In this document: piece after piece, positions 33,786 through 42,709 of the stretch | Position numbering within the stretch: position 1 is the stretch's first letter | How the letters are laid out: each line of letters begins with the position of its first letter | Assembly: GCA_049578505.1 (NCBI GenBank) | Contig: JBAUMC010000039.1 | Span: forward strand, 62,001-126,000 | Source of the DNA: JAGVPT01 sp049578505 | GTDB taxonomy: Bacteria > Bacteroidota > Ignavibacteria > UBA10030 > UBA8401 | Direction of reading: 5' to 3' | DNA length: 64,000 bases | The notes under the pieces: generated by a model | The model's input: only the letters and a program-made list of their open reading frames with translations | Told to the model about the DNA's origin: nothing | The model's database searches: none | Program-made: the position numbers and the translations under genes

Positions 33786-34708
33786 ATATTGTCTTCATGG
33801 GCACCCCGGACTTTGCGGTACCGAGCCTTGAGATTCTTCTTAAAAATAATTATCGCATAGCCGCAGTTGTCACCGCCCCGGATAAGCCCCGAGGCCGAGG
33901 ACAACATGTCTCATTTACGCCGGTGAAAGAATGTGCGCTGAAGAATTCATTATCGCTGCTTCAACCGGATTCGTTAACCGCTATGTCCTTCATCTCTCCG
34001 CTTGCATCTTTGCGCCCCGATTTATTTGTGGTCGCTGCTTTTCGGATCTTGCCGCCACAGGTATTTTCAATCCCTACCATGGGAGCGTTCAACTTGCATG
34101 CGTCGCTGCTTCCGAAGTATCGCGGAGCCGCACCGATCAACTGGGCAATTATCAATGGGGAAAAGGAATCGGGTGTCACAACATTTTTCCTTCAGGAAAA
34201 AGTCGACACGGGGAGCGTCATTCTTCAGGCACGGGTCGCAGTTCCCGAAACAATGACCGCCGGCGATTTACATGATACGCTTGCAGACGTCGGGGCAGAA
34301 ATTGTTTTGCAGACAGTCCGTTTGATCGAGTTGGGCAAGGCACAGCCGCGCAAACAGGATGATACCCTCGCATCCCCGGCACCGAAAATATTTAAGGATG
34401 ATTGCCGGATTGACTGGAAAAAACCGGCGGTGAGCGTTCATAATTTCATTCGGGGGCTTTCGCCGTACCCGGCCGCATGGACGACGCATGATGGGACGAT
34501 GCTGAAAGTCTACAGGAGTGAGAAGTCAGAATACAGAATACAGAATACAGAGCCAGGAAAAACTGCTGCTCTGGGGGGAAAATTATATGTTGCGGCGGGC
34601 GACGGTGCAATTTCAGTTCTGGAGATTCAGCAAGAGGGGAAAAAAAGGATGAGGGCTGACGAGTTTTTGCGAGGCTATAACTTCAACGAAGGGGATATTT
34701 TGAGATAA
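33782..34708 (+). CDS. fmt: Methionyl-tRNA formyltransferase
   Basis: Formylates initiator methionyl-tRNA using 10-formyl-THF. The 308-residue protein has the N-terminal GTPDFAVPSLE, the hallmark LHASLLPKYRGAAPINWAI with its catalytic Asn/His/Asp set, and a C-terminal OB-like domain. Between the beta-strands of that domain, residues about 246-260 are encoded by a run of 7-nt repeats (34517-34558), giving the atypical SEKSEYRIQNTEPG loop. Frame is kept because six heptamers equal 14 codons. The enzyme is probably still functional since the core motifs are intact. Confidence 0.95.
   Translation: MNIVFMGTPDFAVPSLEILLKNNYRIAAVVTAPDKPRGRGQHVSFTPVKECALKNSLSLLQPDSLTAMSFISPLASLRPDLFVVAAFRILPPQVFSIPTMGAFNLHASLLPKYRGAAPINWAIINGEKESGVTTFFLQEKVDTGSVILQARVAVPETMTAGDLHDTLADVGAEIVLQTVRLIELGKAQPRKQDDTLASPAPKIFKDDCRIDWKKPAVSVHNFIRGLSPYPAAWTTHDGTMLKVYRSEKSEYRIQNTEPGKTAALGGKLYVAAGDGAISVLEIQQEGKKRMRADEFLRGYNFNEGDILR
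34510..34558 (+). repeat. 7-nt-period repeat array inside fmt
   Basis: Seven heptamers in register end the loop of the Fmt C-terminal domain. ATACAGA occurs three times (34531, 34538, 34545), preceded by AGTCAGA and AGTGAGA and followed by GCCAGGA. The first unit (CTACAGG, 34510) may simply be native coding sequence. Confidence 0.65.
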
Positions 34709-34714
34709 TTACGC

Positions 34715-35062
34715 TCACTTTCCCGCCGAATATTTCCTCACATCGACTTTTTCCATCGTCATCATTACACCGCAATTCGCCTTTTCGATAATCGCATCGA
34801 TCTCGGGGAGCAACGCTTCGACTTTTTCATTCGTATCGACTATTTCAATGAGGATGGGGAGATCTTCGGAAAGTTCCAGAATCGCAGACTTGTGAATTCT
34901 ACTGTGGGCGCCGAATCCTTCTACGCCGCGCAGCACCGTTGCTCCCGCCAGTCCTCTTGAACGTGCGAGATGGACAATGGCTTCAAACAATTGTTGTCCT
35001 TCAATGTGGTCGCCTTCCCCCAAAAATATTCGCAAGAGTTTTCCTTCGCCAGAAAGTTTCAT
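34715..35062 (-). CDS. DUF190 family protein
   Basis: A 115-residue protein of the DUF190 family, a PII-like ferredoxin-fold. LRIFLGEGDHIEGQQLFEAIVHLARSRGLAGATVLRGVEGFG is the family signature, and ILIEIVDTNEKVEALLP is the conserved middle. Members often sit beside crcB, as here (10 nt away), and are thought to help regulate the fluoride channel, which is inference from context. The pair faces fmt tail to tail. Confidence 0.9.
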   Translation of the reverse strand: MKLSGEGKLLRIFLGEGDHIEGQQLFEAIVHLARSRGLAGATVLRGVEGFGAHSRIHKSAILELSEDLPILIEIVDTNEKVEALLPEIDAIIEKANCGVMMTMEKVDVRKYSAGK

Positions 35063-35072
35063 CGTGTTCTTC

Positions 35073-35447
35073 CTATACTAATTTACCAACGATTGACCCG
35101 GCCCATGTCGCGCCGAGACAAAAGAGAATGCTTCCCAATATGTTTATGAAACCGACTGAAAAATTGCCGGCTCGTAATATTTCAATTGTCTCATAACTGA
35201 ACGTTGAAAACGTTGTAAAGCCGCCCAGGATTCCAACAGTTAAGAAGAGACGGACCTCCGGTTGAACGAGCCATCGTTCTTCGAACAATGTCATCAACAG
35301 CCCAATGGTGAAACAGCCGATGACGTTGACTGCGAACGTTCCGTATGGAAATCTGTCTCCCAACATTTTATAGAGGATGCTGGCAAGCCCATACCGGCAG
35401 ACGCTGCCAATAAAACCCCCAGCGCCTATATACAAATATTTTTCCAC
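35073..35447 (-). CDS. crcB: Fluoride channel CrcB/Fluc
   Basis: A 124-residue four-helix membrane protein that forms a dual-topology dimeric fluoride exporter. Characteristic elements are GGFIGSVCRYG at the N-terminus, NVIGCFTIG (the conserved Asn41) and GGFTTFSTFSYE (residues 75-86), which lines the pore and central Na+ site. DUF190 follows in the same operon. No fluoride-riboswitch-like fold is visible in the short upstream region 35448-35570. Confidence 0.95.
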   Translation of the reverse strand: MEKYLYIGAGGFIGSVCRYGLASILYKMLGDRFPYGTFAVNVIGCFTIGLLMTLFEERWLVQPEVRLFLTVGILGGFTTFSTFSYETIEILRAGNFSVGFINILGSILFCLGATWAGSIVGKLV

Positions 35448-35570
35448 TATTCTCCGAAATTTGTCTGCATAAGATAAGAATTGGAACTAGAGATTGCAAT
35501 TTCATTGCATCAGTTTTTAAAAAGAATTATATTGAGTTACTAGCGACACTTAAAGGTGTGCTGAAAGCGA

Positions 35571-36080
35571 GTGACATTCTCTCCCTTTTTATTTATGGAA
35601 TTTATGATGTGGGCGACCCGCAGCATGCATGTTTTTTCGGCGGTAGTATGGGTGGGAGGGCTTTTATACATGGGAGGAATTCTTTATCCTGTTTTTAGAT
35701 ATGAAGCCCTGACTACGTCCCATCGGTATGTCCGGATAGAACGGCGGTTTACTGGGTTCGTTTGGATGTGCGTATGGACGACTGCAATTACCGGCATGTT
35801 CTTAATGCTGTTTAGTCCCCGGTTTGTCTTCGGTCAATACCGCGTTGAATGGGATTATCTCCTTCTTCTCAAAGAATGCATTTATCTTCTCATGGTCGGA
35901 GTAGCAATCTCCGCCACGAGTATTGTGAAAAAGATGGAATCGATTATAGCTTCACCCTCTGCCGACGGTCCGGAGAATGATTTGTTGGTTCAGCATCAAA
36001 TGATCTTGAGAAGGCGGCGGACCAACCTTGCGCTCGGCATCATCGTGTTGTTGGTTTCAACCAGGATGGTCGTGATTTGA
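35571..36080 (+). CDS. Four-helix membrane protein, CopD-like
   Basis: A 169-residue integral membrane protein with four hydrophobic segments (about 17-38, 65-85, 97-117, 150-168). MHVFSAVVWVGGLLYMGG in the first helix resembles the CopD/DUF2269-type 'H...WxGG' motif of copper or haem-related membrane proteins, so the link is tentative. Its stop overlaps the parA start (TGATG). It is probably cotranscribed with parAB although no functional tie is known. The start is uncertain: later ATGs at residues 9, 12 and 13 are possible. Confidence 0.65.
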   Translation: MTFSPFLFMEFMMWATRSMHVFSAVVWVGGLLYMGGILYPVFRYEALTTSHRYVRIERRFTGFVWMCVWTTAITGMFLMLFSPRFVFGQYRVEWDYLLLLKECIYLLMVGVAISATSIVKKMESIIASPSADGPENDLLVQHQMILRRRRTNLALGIIVLLVSTRMVVI

Positions 36081-36961
36081 TGGGAAAAATCATTGCGATA
36101 GCAAATCAAAAAGGAGGCGTCGGGAAAACCACGACCGCAGTGAACCTTGCAGCTTCCATTTCTGCCGCTGAACACGCAACGTTACTTGTGGACACAGACC
36201 CGCAGGCAAACGCGACTAGCGGCGTCGGGATAGAGAGCAAAACGCTTGACAAAACCATGTACGAAGTGTTGATCGGTGGTGTCGAAGCAGCGGAGGCAAT
36301 CATTAAGACATCGATGCCTTTTCTTTCGCTGCTCCCTTCGCACATTAATCTCGTCGGAGCGGAAATTGAGATGGTGAACGAGCCGAACCGCGAGAAGAAA
36401 ATGAGAGCGGCCCTTGAGTCGATTCGGTCGTCATACGAATACATCATTATCGATTGTCCGCCGTCGCTGGGCCTTATTACGCTCAATGCTCTGACTTCTG
36501 CGGATGCGGTGCTGATCCCCGTGCAGTGCGAGTATTATGCGCTTGAAGGACTGGGACAATTGTTGAACACCATTAATATGGTGAAGAAAAACCTCAACCC
36601 GCCTCTCGACATTGAAGGGGTGCTGATGACGATGTTCGATTCCCGTTTGCGTCTTTCCAACCAGATAGTCGACGAGGTAAGAAAGTACTTCGGCGAAAAG
36701 GTGTTCACGACGATCATTTCGAGGAACGTCAGGCTAAGCGAAGCTCCGAGTTTCGGTAAGCCGATCCTGCTTTATGATGCGCTGTCATCCGGTACAAGAA
36801 ATTATATTGACCTTGCTCAGGAACTCTTAAAAAGGAACCAACGGACAGTCGAACTTTCCTCCGTTCGGATGAATGCATTTTCTTTACCTCAGACTCCGTC
36901 CGCGATTGCCCCGCAGCCATCTCATACAGAAATTCCAAATCGATCTTCCTCACAGTCGTAA
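36080..36961 (+). CDS. parA: ParA/Soj chromosome-partitioning ATPase
   Basis: A 293-residue deviant Walker-A ATPase that segregates the replication-origin region together with ParB. KGGVGKTT (11-18) is the deviant P-loop, and DTDPQANAT and IIDCPPSLGLITLNAL are the usual switch motifs. The C-terminus has a 40-residue extension rich in Pro/Ser after residue 250. It starts on the preceding stop codon (TGATG). parB follows after 15 nt. The presence of both genes suggests proximity to oriC, although no dnaA boxes were identified here. Confidence 0.96.
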   Translation: MGKIIAIANQKGGVGKTTTAVNLAASISAAEHATLLVDTDPQANATSGVGIESKTLDKTMYEVLIGGVEAAEAIIKTSMPFLSLLPSHINLVGAEIEMVNEPNREKKMRAALESIRSSYEYIIIDCPPSLGLITLNALTSADAVLIPVQCEYYALEGLGQLLNTINMVKKNLNPPLDIEGVLMTMFDSRLRLSNQIVDEVRKYFGEKVFTTIISRNVRLSEAPSFGKPILLYDALSSGTRNYIDLAQELLKRNQRTVELSSVRMNAFSLPQTPSAIAPQPSHTEIPNRSSSQS

Positions 36962-36976
36962 ATCTTACAACGCTCC

Positions 36977-37891
36977 ATGGCCGATAGTCACAAAACAAAA
37001 TCTGTGTTGGGCAAGGGGTTGAGCGCACTCATTCCGAGGGCGCCCCTGCGTGAGGAACCGATCTCTCCAGGAACCCTTCCGAAAGACGAAGGTAACGATA
37101 ATGTGATCGTTGCCATAGAGGTTTCGAAAGTCCGTCCCAACCCGTATCAACCTCGCCAAACCTTCGACCCGGAGAGCTTGGATGAACTGAAGCGCTCCAT
37201 TATCGAGAAAGGGGTCATCCAGCCCGTCACTGTGCGCCGGGTTGCAGAGGGAAACTACGAATTGATTTCAGGCGAGCGGCGAGTCCGCGCTTCGCAGGAA
37301 GCAGGACTGAATACGATTCCCGCCTACATCATCAGAGTTTCTTCCGATGAAGAGATGCTGGAACTGGCGCTGGTCGAGAATTTGCAGCGTGAGCATCTGA
37401 ATCCCCTTGAAATTGCCGTTTCCTATGAACGGCTGATCGATGAGTGCCGGCTTACACAAGAGGAAGTCGCACAGAAAATCGGCAAGGACAGAACAACGGT
37501 AACGAATTTTCTTCGTCTGTTGAAACTGCCGGAAAAGATCAAGGACTCCTTACGGAAAGATGAAATATCGATGGGGCATGCCCGCGCATTAATCGCTTTG
37601 CCGGACGAGAAAATTCAGCTCAGGTTGCACGATAGGATTGTTAAACATGGGCTATCGGTTAGGAATGTGGAATCGCTTGTCAGAGAGTTCGGTAAGAAGC
37701 CGGTAAAGAAAAGCCGTTCGTCGTCTCCGGCCCGTTCCGACGGCAGTTTCCAAACCATTGAAACCCGCTTGCGCCAGACGTTCGGAACTAAAGTGACCAT
37801 TCGCAAGCAACAAGGAGGCGGGGGAGAAATCGTGATAGAATACTACAATCCCGGCGACTTGGACAGGCTGCTGGAGATATTGGAAAAATAA
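36977..37891 (+). CDS. parB: ParB/Spo0J DNA-binding partitioning protein
   Basis: A CTP-dependent DNA clamp that loads at parS. The 304 residues contain the N-terminal LGKGLSALIP box, the ParB-box with GERRVRASQEAGLNTIPAYI, and LQREHLNPLEIAVSYERLI. The helix-turn-helix follows (LTQEEVAQKIGKDRTTVTNFLRLLKLP). The C-terminal dimerisation domain ends in LDRLLEILEK. No good parS-like sequence (TGTTTCACGTGAAACA) is found in the window, so the sites must lie elsewhere. Partner of ParA immediately upstream. Confidence 0.96.
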   Translation: MADSHKTKSVLGKGLSALIPRAPLREEPISPGTLPKDEGNDNVIVAIEVSKVRPNPYQPRQTFDPESLDELKRSIIEKGVIQPVTVRRVAEGNYELISGERRVRASQEAGLNTIPAYIIRVSSDEEMLELALVENLQREHLNPLEIAVSYERLIDECRLTQEEVAQKIGKDRTTVTNFLRLLKLPEKIKDSLRKDEISMGHARALIALPDEKIQLRLHDRIVKHGLSVRNVESLVREFGKKPVKKSRSSSPARSDGSFQTIETRLRQTFGTKVTIRKQQGGGGEIVIEYYNPGDLDRLLEILEK

Positions 37892-37951
37892 TTTTCGCTT
37901 CGACTGCCGGCGCAGAATGCACCAGCTTTTTCAAAATTATGGATATCGAGA

Positions 37952-38335
37952 ATGAAAACAATTCTTAACACTGTAAACGCGCCGGCTCCCATCGGTCCGT
38001 ATAACCAGGCAGTTGCCGTCCAGGGACAATTGTTGTTCACGGCAGGACAAATTGCCCTTGACCCGAAGACGGGGCAGATCGTTGGTACGTCGGCCGCCGA
38101 ACAGACCAAACAGGTTTGTGAAAACCTTAAAGCGATACTCACTGCTAGCCACTCGGATTTTGCCCATGTTGTGAAGACGACGGTCTTCCTGAAAAATATG
38201 AACGACTTTGCCGAGATGAACGAAGTGTACGGTAATTACTTCGGGGAAGCTTCTCCTGCGCGCAGCACTGTCGAAGTCGCCCGCCTGCCGAAAGATGTGG
38301 TGGTGGAAATTGAACTCATTGCAGTTATTTATTAG
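37952..38335 (+). CDS. ridA: RidA family reactive-intermediate deaminase
   Basis: A 127-residue YjgF/RidA-type trimeric enzyme that hydrolyses reactive enamine/imine intermediates from PLP enzymes. GPYNQAVAVQGQLLFTAGQIALDPKTG is the signature, and the catalytic Arg lies in PARSTVEVARLPKDVVVEIE. It sits between parB and the DUF5683 gene. The latter usually follows parB directly in this lineage, so ridA looks inserted in that order. Confidence 0.93.
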   Translation: MKTILNTVNAPAPIGPYNQAVAVQGQLLFTAGQIALDPKTGQIVGTSAAEQTKQVCENLKAILTASHSDFAHVVKTTVFLKNMNDFAEMNEVYGNYFGEASPARSTVEVARLPKDVVVEIELIAVIY

Positions 38336-38401
38336 CCAGCACTCGGAGGGAGGGAAGATGCCAAATTTTCCCCATCTCAACTCCTATATTCAGGATCCCT
38401 T

Positions 38402-38989
38402 TTGAAACCGTTTGTCTACAGCGCTCTGCTTTGGATTATCATTTCGCCTGAAGGACGAGCGCAGGTCTCTCCCCGCTATGAGAGGCCGATCGCGACGCCT
38501 CTCCGAATTTTGTCGCTCCCGGATACTGTTATTCATGTCTTCAACGAGGACTCGGCCGTGGCCAAAATGTCCTTCAGTTCCGATACCGTGCGGCGGCCGG
38601 GGAAATCTACGACGGTCGCACTGTTAGCATCTTTAGTTGTTCCGGGAGCGGGGCAGATTTACAACGGCTCCTATTGGAAACCGCCGATCCTCTGGGGCGT
38701 TGGATACTATTTTATTTCAGTATATAATCAACAAAACAAGCTGTACCAGCAATCCCGTAGAGCATACGCAGCGTCGATCAATTCGAACCAGGTCGACGGT
38801 GATCAAAACATCTTGCGATTACGAGATTTCTATCATAATCAACGTGATACATTTGCGTGGTATCTTGCGATCGAATACATCGTCAATTTACTTGATGCGT
38901 ACGTCGACGCAAGTCTCTATAATTTTGAAGTTAGTCCGAATCTGCAACCTACCACCGAAATGCGCGCGAGTCTGCGCATTCCCTTATAG
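38402..38989 (+). CDS. DUF5683 family membrane-associated protein
   Basis: A 195-residue protein. A hydrophobic N-terminal segment (FVYSALLWIII) acts as a signal, followed by LLASLVVPGAGQIYNGSYWKPPILWGVGYYFISVYN and a helical C-terminus (AWYLAIEYIVNLLDAYVDASLYNFEVS). This is the DUF5683 pattern often found next to parAB in Bacteroidota. Its role is unknown. The start is TTG at 38402. Confidence 0.8.
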   Translation: MKPFVYSALLWIIISPEGRAQVSPRYERPIATPLRILSLPDTVIHVFNEDSAVAKMSFSSDTVRRPGKSTTVALLASLVVPGAGQIYNGSYWKPPILWGVGYYFISVYNQQNKLYQQSRRAYAASINSNQVDGDQNILRLRDFYHNQRDTFAWYLAIEYIVNLLDAYVDASLYNFEVSPNLQPTTEMRASLRIPL

Positions 38990-39051
38990 AACTTAACGAC
39001 TCCTGCTCCACATACCATGAAACCGACTTAAATGTTGTAAGGAGAACTACC

Positions 39052-41304
39052 ATGATACGTAAACAAGATGCATTAGATTATCATTCGCAGGGACGAAGAG
39101 GAAAAATTGAAGTTGTTTCGACAAAACCGTGCCAAACGCAAAGAGACTTATCGCTTGCGTACACTCCAGGTGTTGCCGAACCGTGCCGCGAGATCGCAGC
39201 CAATCCGGATGACGCGTACCTTTATACAGCAAAAGGAAATCTGGTCGCTGTCGTATCGAACGGAACCGCTGTCCTAGGACTCGGAGATATTGGCCCGCTG
39301 GCGGGAAAACCGGTGATGGAAGGAAAAGGAGTGCTCTTCAAACGATTTGCCGACATTGACGTGTTCGACATTGAATTGAACTCTCACAACCCTGACGATG
39401 TTATAAAAGCGGTCCAAATGCTGGAACCGACGTTCGGAGGAATCAATCTCGAAGACATCAAAGCCCCCGAATGCTTCTACATCGAAGAGGCACTGAAAAA
39501 AGTGATGAACATCCCCGTGTTTCATGATGACCAGCACGGGACCGCGATTATCAGCGGTGCAGCCTTAGTGAATGCACTGGAAGTTGTCGGAAAAAAGATC
39601 GACCGGGTGAAAGTTGTATTCAGCGGTGCCGGAGCGGCAGGAATGGCGTGCGCCCGTTTGTATGAAAAACTAGGCGTGCGGCATGAGAACATTCTGTTTG
39701 TTGATACAAAAGGAGTCCTCTTCAAAGGTCGGACCGAAGGGATGAACAAATACAAGGATTATTTTGCGGCTGACACCAATGCGCGCACATTTGCTGAAGC
39801 GATGAAGGGCGCCGACGTTTTTTGCGGCGTATCAGCCAAAGGAATCGTGACGAAAGAAATGGTGAAGTCGATGGCAGACAATCCCATCGTTTTCGCGATG
39901 GCGAACCCCGATCCTGAGATCACCTATGAGGATGCCGTCAGCGTCCGTGACGACATCATCATGGCAACAGGGCGATCCGATTACCCGAATCAAGTCAATA
40001 ACGTCCTTGGTTTTCCTTTCATCTTTCGCGGAGCGCTGGATGTTCGGGCGACTGCGATCAACGATGAAATGAAGATCGCAGCCTCTCACGCGCTGGCGAA
40101 ACTTGCCAAAGAGGATGTTCCCGATTCCGTTATCCGCGTGTATGGCGGCAAGCGGATTGAATTTGGCAGGGACTACATCATCCCGAAGCCGTTTGATCCT
40201 CGTGTACTCTTGTGGGAGACTGTAGCAGTTGCACAGGCCGCTATGGAAACGGGTGTGGCGCGCACTCCAATCGCGGACATTGAAGCCTACAAGGACAGCC
40301 TTGAAGCGCGTCTGGGTAGAACGCGCGAGATGATGCGGTTCTACATCCATAAAGCACAAAAAGCCCCGAAGCGCATTGTCTTCCCGGAAGGACAGGAGGA
40401 TAAAATTCTCCGTGCAGCAAATATCATTGTCGAAGAAAAAATTGCAACGCCGATCCTTTTGGGAAGCCGGACAATCATCGGCCAAAAGATCTCAGAACTC
40501 GGATTGGACCTGATGGATGTCGAGGTCATCAATCCGAAAAAGGCGCCAAAATTTGAGGAATATGTTTCCGGCTACTTGGAATTGCGAAAGCGAAAAGGAA
40601 TCACTCTGTATCTTGCCGAGCGCCACATGAAAAACAACAATGAATTTGGGATGATGATGGTGAGAAATGGGGATGCCGATGGACTTATTTCCGGTCTCAC
40701 TCAAAATTACCCGGACACTGTCCGCCCTGCGCTTCAGATTATCGGAACCAAAGAGGGTGTGCGCCGGATCGCAGGCTTGTACATGCTGATTTTTAAAAAT
40801 CAAACTCTCTTTATCGCCGATGCAACAGTCAACATCGATCCGACGGCTGAGGACCTTGCAGAGATCGCCCTTTTGACCGCAGACAGAGTAAAGCGGATCG
40901 ATGTAGTTCCGCGCGTCGCGATGCTCTCGTTCAGCAATTTCGGAAGCACACAGCATCCATTGACGGAAAAAGTGCGAAGGGCAACCGAAATCATTAAACA
41001 GCGGGACCCGAATCTCATCATTGACGGTGAGATGATGGCAGATACTGCAATGAGTTCAGAGCTGCTTAACGAACTCTATCCGTTCAGTAATTTAAAAGAG
41101 CCGGCAAATATTCTTATTTGCCCCGACCTGACATCGGCGAATATCGCATACAAACTTTTATCGCGTGTTGGCGGTGCGTCGGCAATCGGACCGATCTTGC
41201 TCGGCATTCGCAAACCGGTTTACCTGCTTACGCCGGGGGTAGAAGTGAACGACATCGTCAATATCACTGCGATGGCGGTTTTCGCTTCTCAGCACGAAAA
41301 ATAA
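39052..41304 (+). CDS. maeB: NADP-dependent malic enzyme fused to phosphotransacetylase domain
   Basis: Decarboxylates malate to pyruvate. The 750 residues have an N-terminal malic-enzyme part (about 1-430, GGINLEDIKAPECFYIEEAL, the catalytic FHDDQHGTAI and NAD(P)-binding FSGAGAAGMACARL). The C-terminal phosphate-acetyltransferase-like domain (about 430-750, RIVFPEGQEDKILRAANIIVEE) is thought to be regulatory in this enzyme class. The upstream sequence contains AAGGAG before the ATG. A hairpin lies just after the stop at 41324. The protein is full length and ordinary for this lineage. Confidence 0.95.
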   Translation: MIRKQDALDYHSQGRRGKIEVVSTKPCQTQRDLSLAYTPGVAEPCREIAANPDDAYLYTAKGNLVAVVSNGTAVLGLGDIGPLAGKPVMEGKGVLFKRFADIDVFDIELNSHNPDDVIKAVQMLEPTFGGINLEDIKAPECFYIEEALKKVMNIPVFHDDQHGTAIISGAALVNALEVVGKKIDRVKVVFSGAGAAGMACARLYEKLGVRHENILFVDTKGVLFKGRTEGMNKYKDYFAADTNARTFAEAMKGADVFCGVSAKGIVTKEMVKSMADNPIVFAMANPDPEITYEDAVSVRDDIIMATGRSDYPNQVNNVLGFPFIFRGALDVRATAINDEMKIAASHALAKLAKEDVPDSVIRVYGGKRIEFGRDYIIPKPFDPRVLLWETVAVAQAAMETGVARTPIADIEAYKDSLEARLGRTREMMRFYIHKAQKAPKRIVFPEGQEDKILRAANIIVEEKIATPILLGSRTIIGQKISELGLDLMDVEVINPKKAPKFEEYVSGYLELRKRKGITLYLAERHMKNNNEFGMMMVRNGDADGLISGLTQNYPDTVRPALQIIGTKEGVRRIAGLYMLIFKNQTLFIADATVNIDPTAEDLAEIALLTADRVKRIDVVPRVAMLSFSNFGSTQHPLTEKVRRATEIIKQRDPNLIIDGEMMADTAMSSELLNELYPFSNLKEPANILICPDLTSANIAYKLLSRVGGASAIGPILLGIRKPVYLLTPGVEVNDIVNITAMAVFASQHEK

Positions 41305-41323
41305 GCTGGAAATTGGCTTTTAA

Positions 41324-41347
41324 AAAATACGAATGGCGTCGTATTTT
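41324..41347 (+). terminator. Hairpin downstream of malic enzyme
   Basis: AAAATACGA (41324-41332) pairs perfectly with TCGTATTTT (41339-41347) around ATGGCG. The T run is contained in the stem, so it is a moderate candidate for a terminator, 20 nt after the maeB stop. Confidence 0.5.
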
Positions 41348-41478
41348 CTGTCGTAATTTGCCCGCGCCGACCGCAGGTGACGCGGAACTATTCCTTTGTT
41401 AAACCTCATAACTCGATACGTGTCAAATCAATGCAAGAATTAAACGAAATAGATTATTCTTACTTATAGTGGAGTACA

Positions 41479-42708
41479 ATGAAAAACAGAGTCATCCTTA
41501 TAATAATTCTTTCAGTGGCAGTTATCGGTGCTGGGGGATTCTTTTATTTTTCCAGCGGGTCTTCACCCGACACCATGTATCGTACCGAAAAAGTGACGCG
41601 GGGGGATATTCAGGTTGTTGTGACGGCCACAGGGACATTAAGTGCCGATACGACGGTAGAAGTTGGAACGCAGGTTTCCGGTACAATTTCGAAATTATAT
41701 GTGGACTGGAACACCAAAGTAAAGAAAGGTCAGGTCATCGCCCTCATCGACCCGACATTTTTGCAGTCTGCGGTTCAGGATGCTCAAGCAAGCCTGGAGA
41801 AGGCGAAAGCACAGACCGATGACTCCAAACGAACCTATCTGCGAGAGAAAGACCTTTTAGCTAAAGGTCTTGCTGCACAGGCGGATTACGATGCCGCGAT
41901 CACGACATATGAATCGAATGTTGCTGCCCAAAAATCAGCTCAGTCGCAGCTTGACCGCGCTATTATTAATTTGAAGTACGCAACGATTACAGCGCCGATC
42001 GACGGCGTAGTCATTTCACGCGCCGTCGACATCGGGCAAACGGTTGCTGCGAGTTTTTCCACTCCGACTCTTTTCACCATCGCCAACGACCTCACCAAAA
42101 TGCAGGTGCAGGCAGCGGTGGATGAAGCGGATATCGGCAGGGTGCAGAATGGAGAAGAGGTGCTCTTTACCGTTGACGCGTATCCCGAACAGACATTTCA
42201 CGGTACGGTAACACAAATTCGGCTCGCGCCGGTAACGGTCCAGAACGTCATCACGTATACCGTGATCATCGATGTCCCGAACCCTGAACTGAAGCTCATG
42301 CCGGGCATGACAGCAACAATAACCATTCTTGTGACAAAAAAAGAAAACGTTCTGAAAATTCCTACCATTGCTTTCCGTTTTCAACCTCTGCCCGATCAAA
42401 TCGAAGTGCGAAAAGATTCAACGGGCGCTCCTGAAGATTCGGCCAAAGCGGCGCAGCGGAGGGCTCAATACGCCCAAATGCAGGGAGGCGGAGTGGCGGG
42501 ACAAGCCTCACATCCGCCGACACGCCTCTGGGTTGTCGGTAAGGATAAGAAACTGACGCCTATTTATATTCGCACCGGCATTGCGGACGGAACATTCACA
42601 GAAATAGTTCATGGCAAAGTGGATGAGGGACAGGAAGTCGTTGTCGGTGTCATGTCGCAACGACCTACCACCGCCGCACCCCCGTTTGGCGGAGGACGGA
42701 GGTTCTAA
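41479..42708 (+). CDS. macA: MacA-like periplasmic adaptor protein
   Basis: A 409-residue membrane-fusion protein connecting an inner-membrane ABC exporter to the outer-membrane channel. Residues 5-24 form the N-terminal membrane anchor. VSGTISKLYVDWNTKVKKGQVIALIDP begins the lipoyl domain, the alpha-hairpin is about 90-160, and the beta-barrel includes GMTATITILVTKKENVLKIP. The C-terminal ~70 residues are Gln/Gly/Pro-rich. It heads the three-gene macAB-type operon, ending 1 nt before the ATPase gene. The exported substrate is unknown. Confidence 0.92.
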   Translation: MKNRVILIIILSVAVIGAGGFFYFSSGSSPDTMYRTEKVTRGDIQVVVTATGTLSADTTVEVGTQVSGTISKLYVDWNTKVKKGQVIALIDPTFLQSAVQDAQASLEKAKAQTDDSKRTYLREKDLLAKGLAAQADYDAAITTYESNVAAQKSAQSQLDRAIINLKYATITAPIDGVVISRAVDIGQTVAASFSTPTLFTIANDLTKMQVQAAVDEADIGRVQNGEEVLFTVDAYPEQTFHGTVTQIRLAPVTVQNVITYTVIIDVPNPELKLMPGMTATITILVTKKENVLKIPTIAFRFQPLPDQIEVRKDSTGAPEDSAKAAQRRAQYAQMQGGGVAGQASHPPTRLWVVGKDKKLTPIYIRTGIADGTFTEIVHGKVDEGQEVVVGVMSQRPTTAAPPFGGGRRF

Positions 42709-42709
42709 T

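Noticed and set aside
35448..35570. Possible fluoride riboswitch ahead of crcB
   Set aside because: The upstream segment lacks the conserved crcB-motif bases and stem arrangement.
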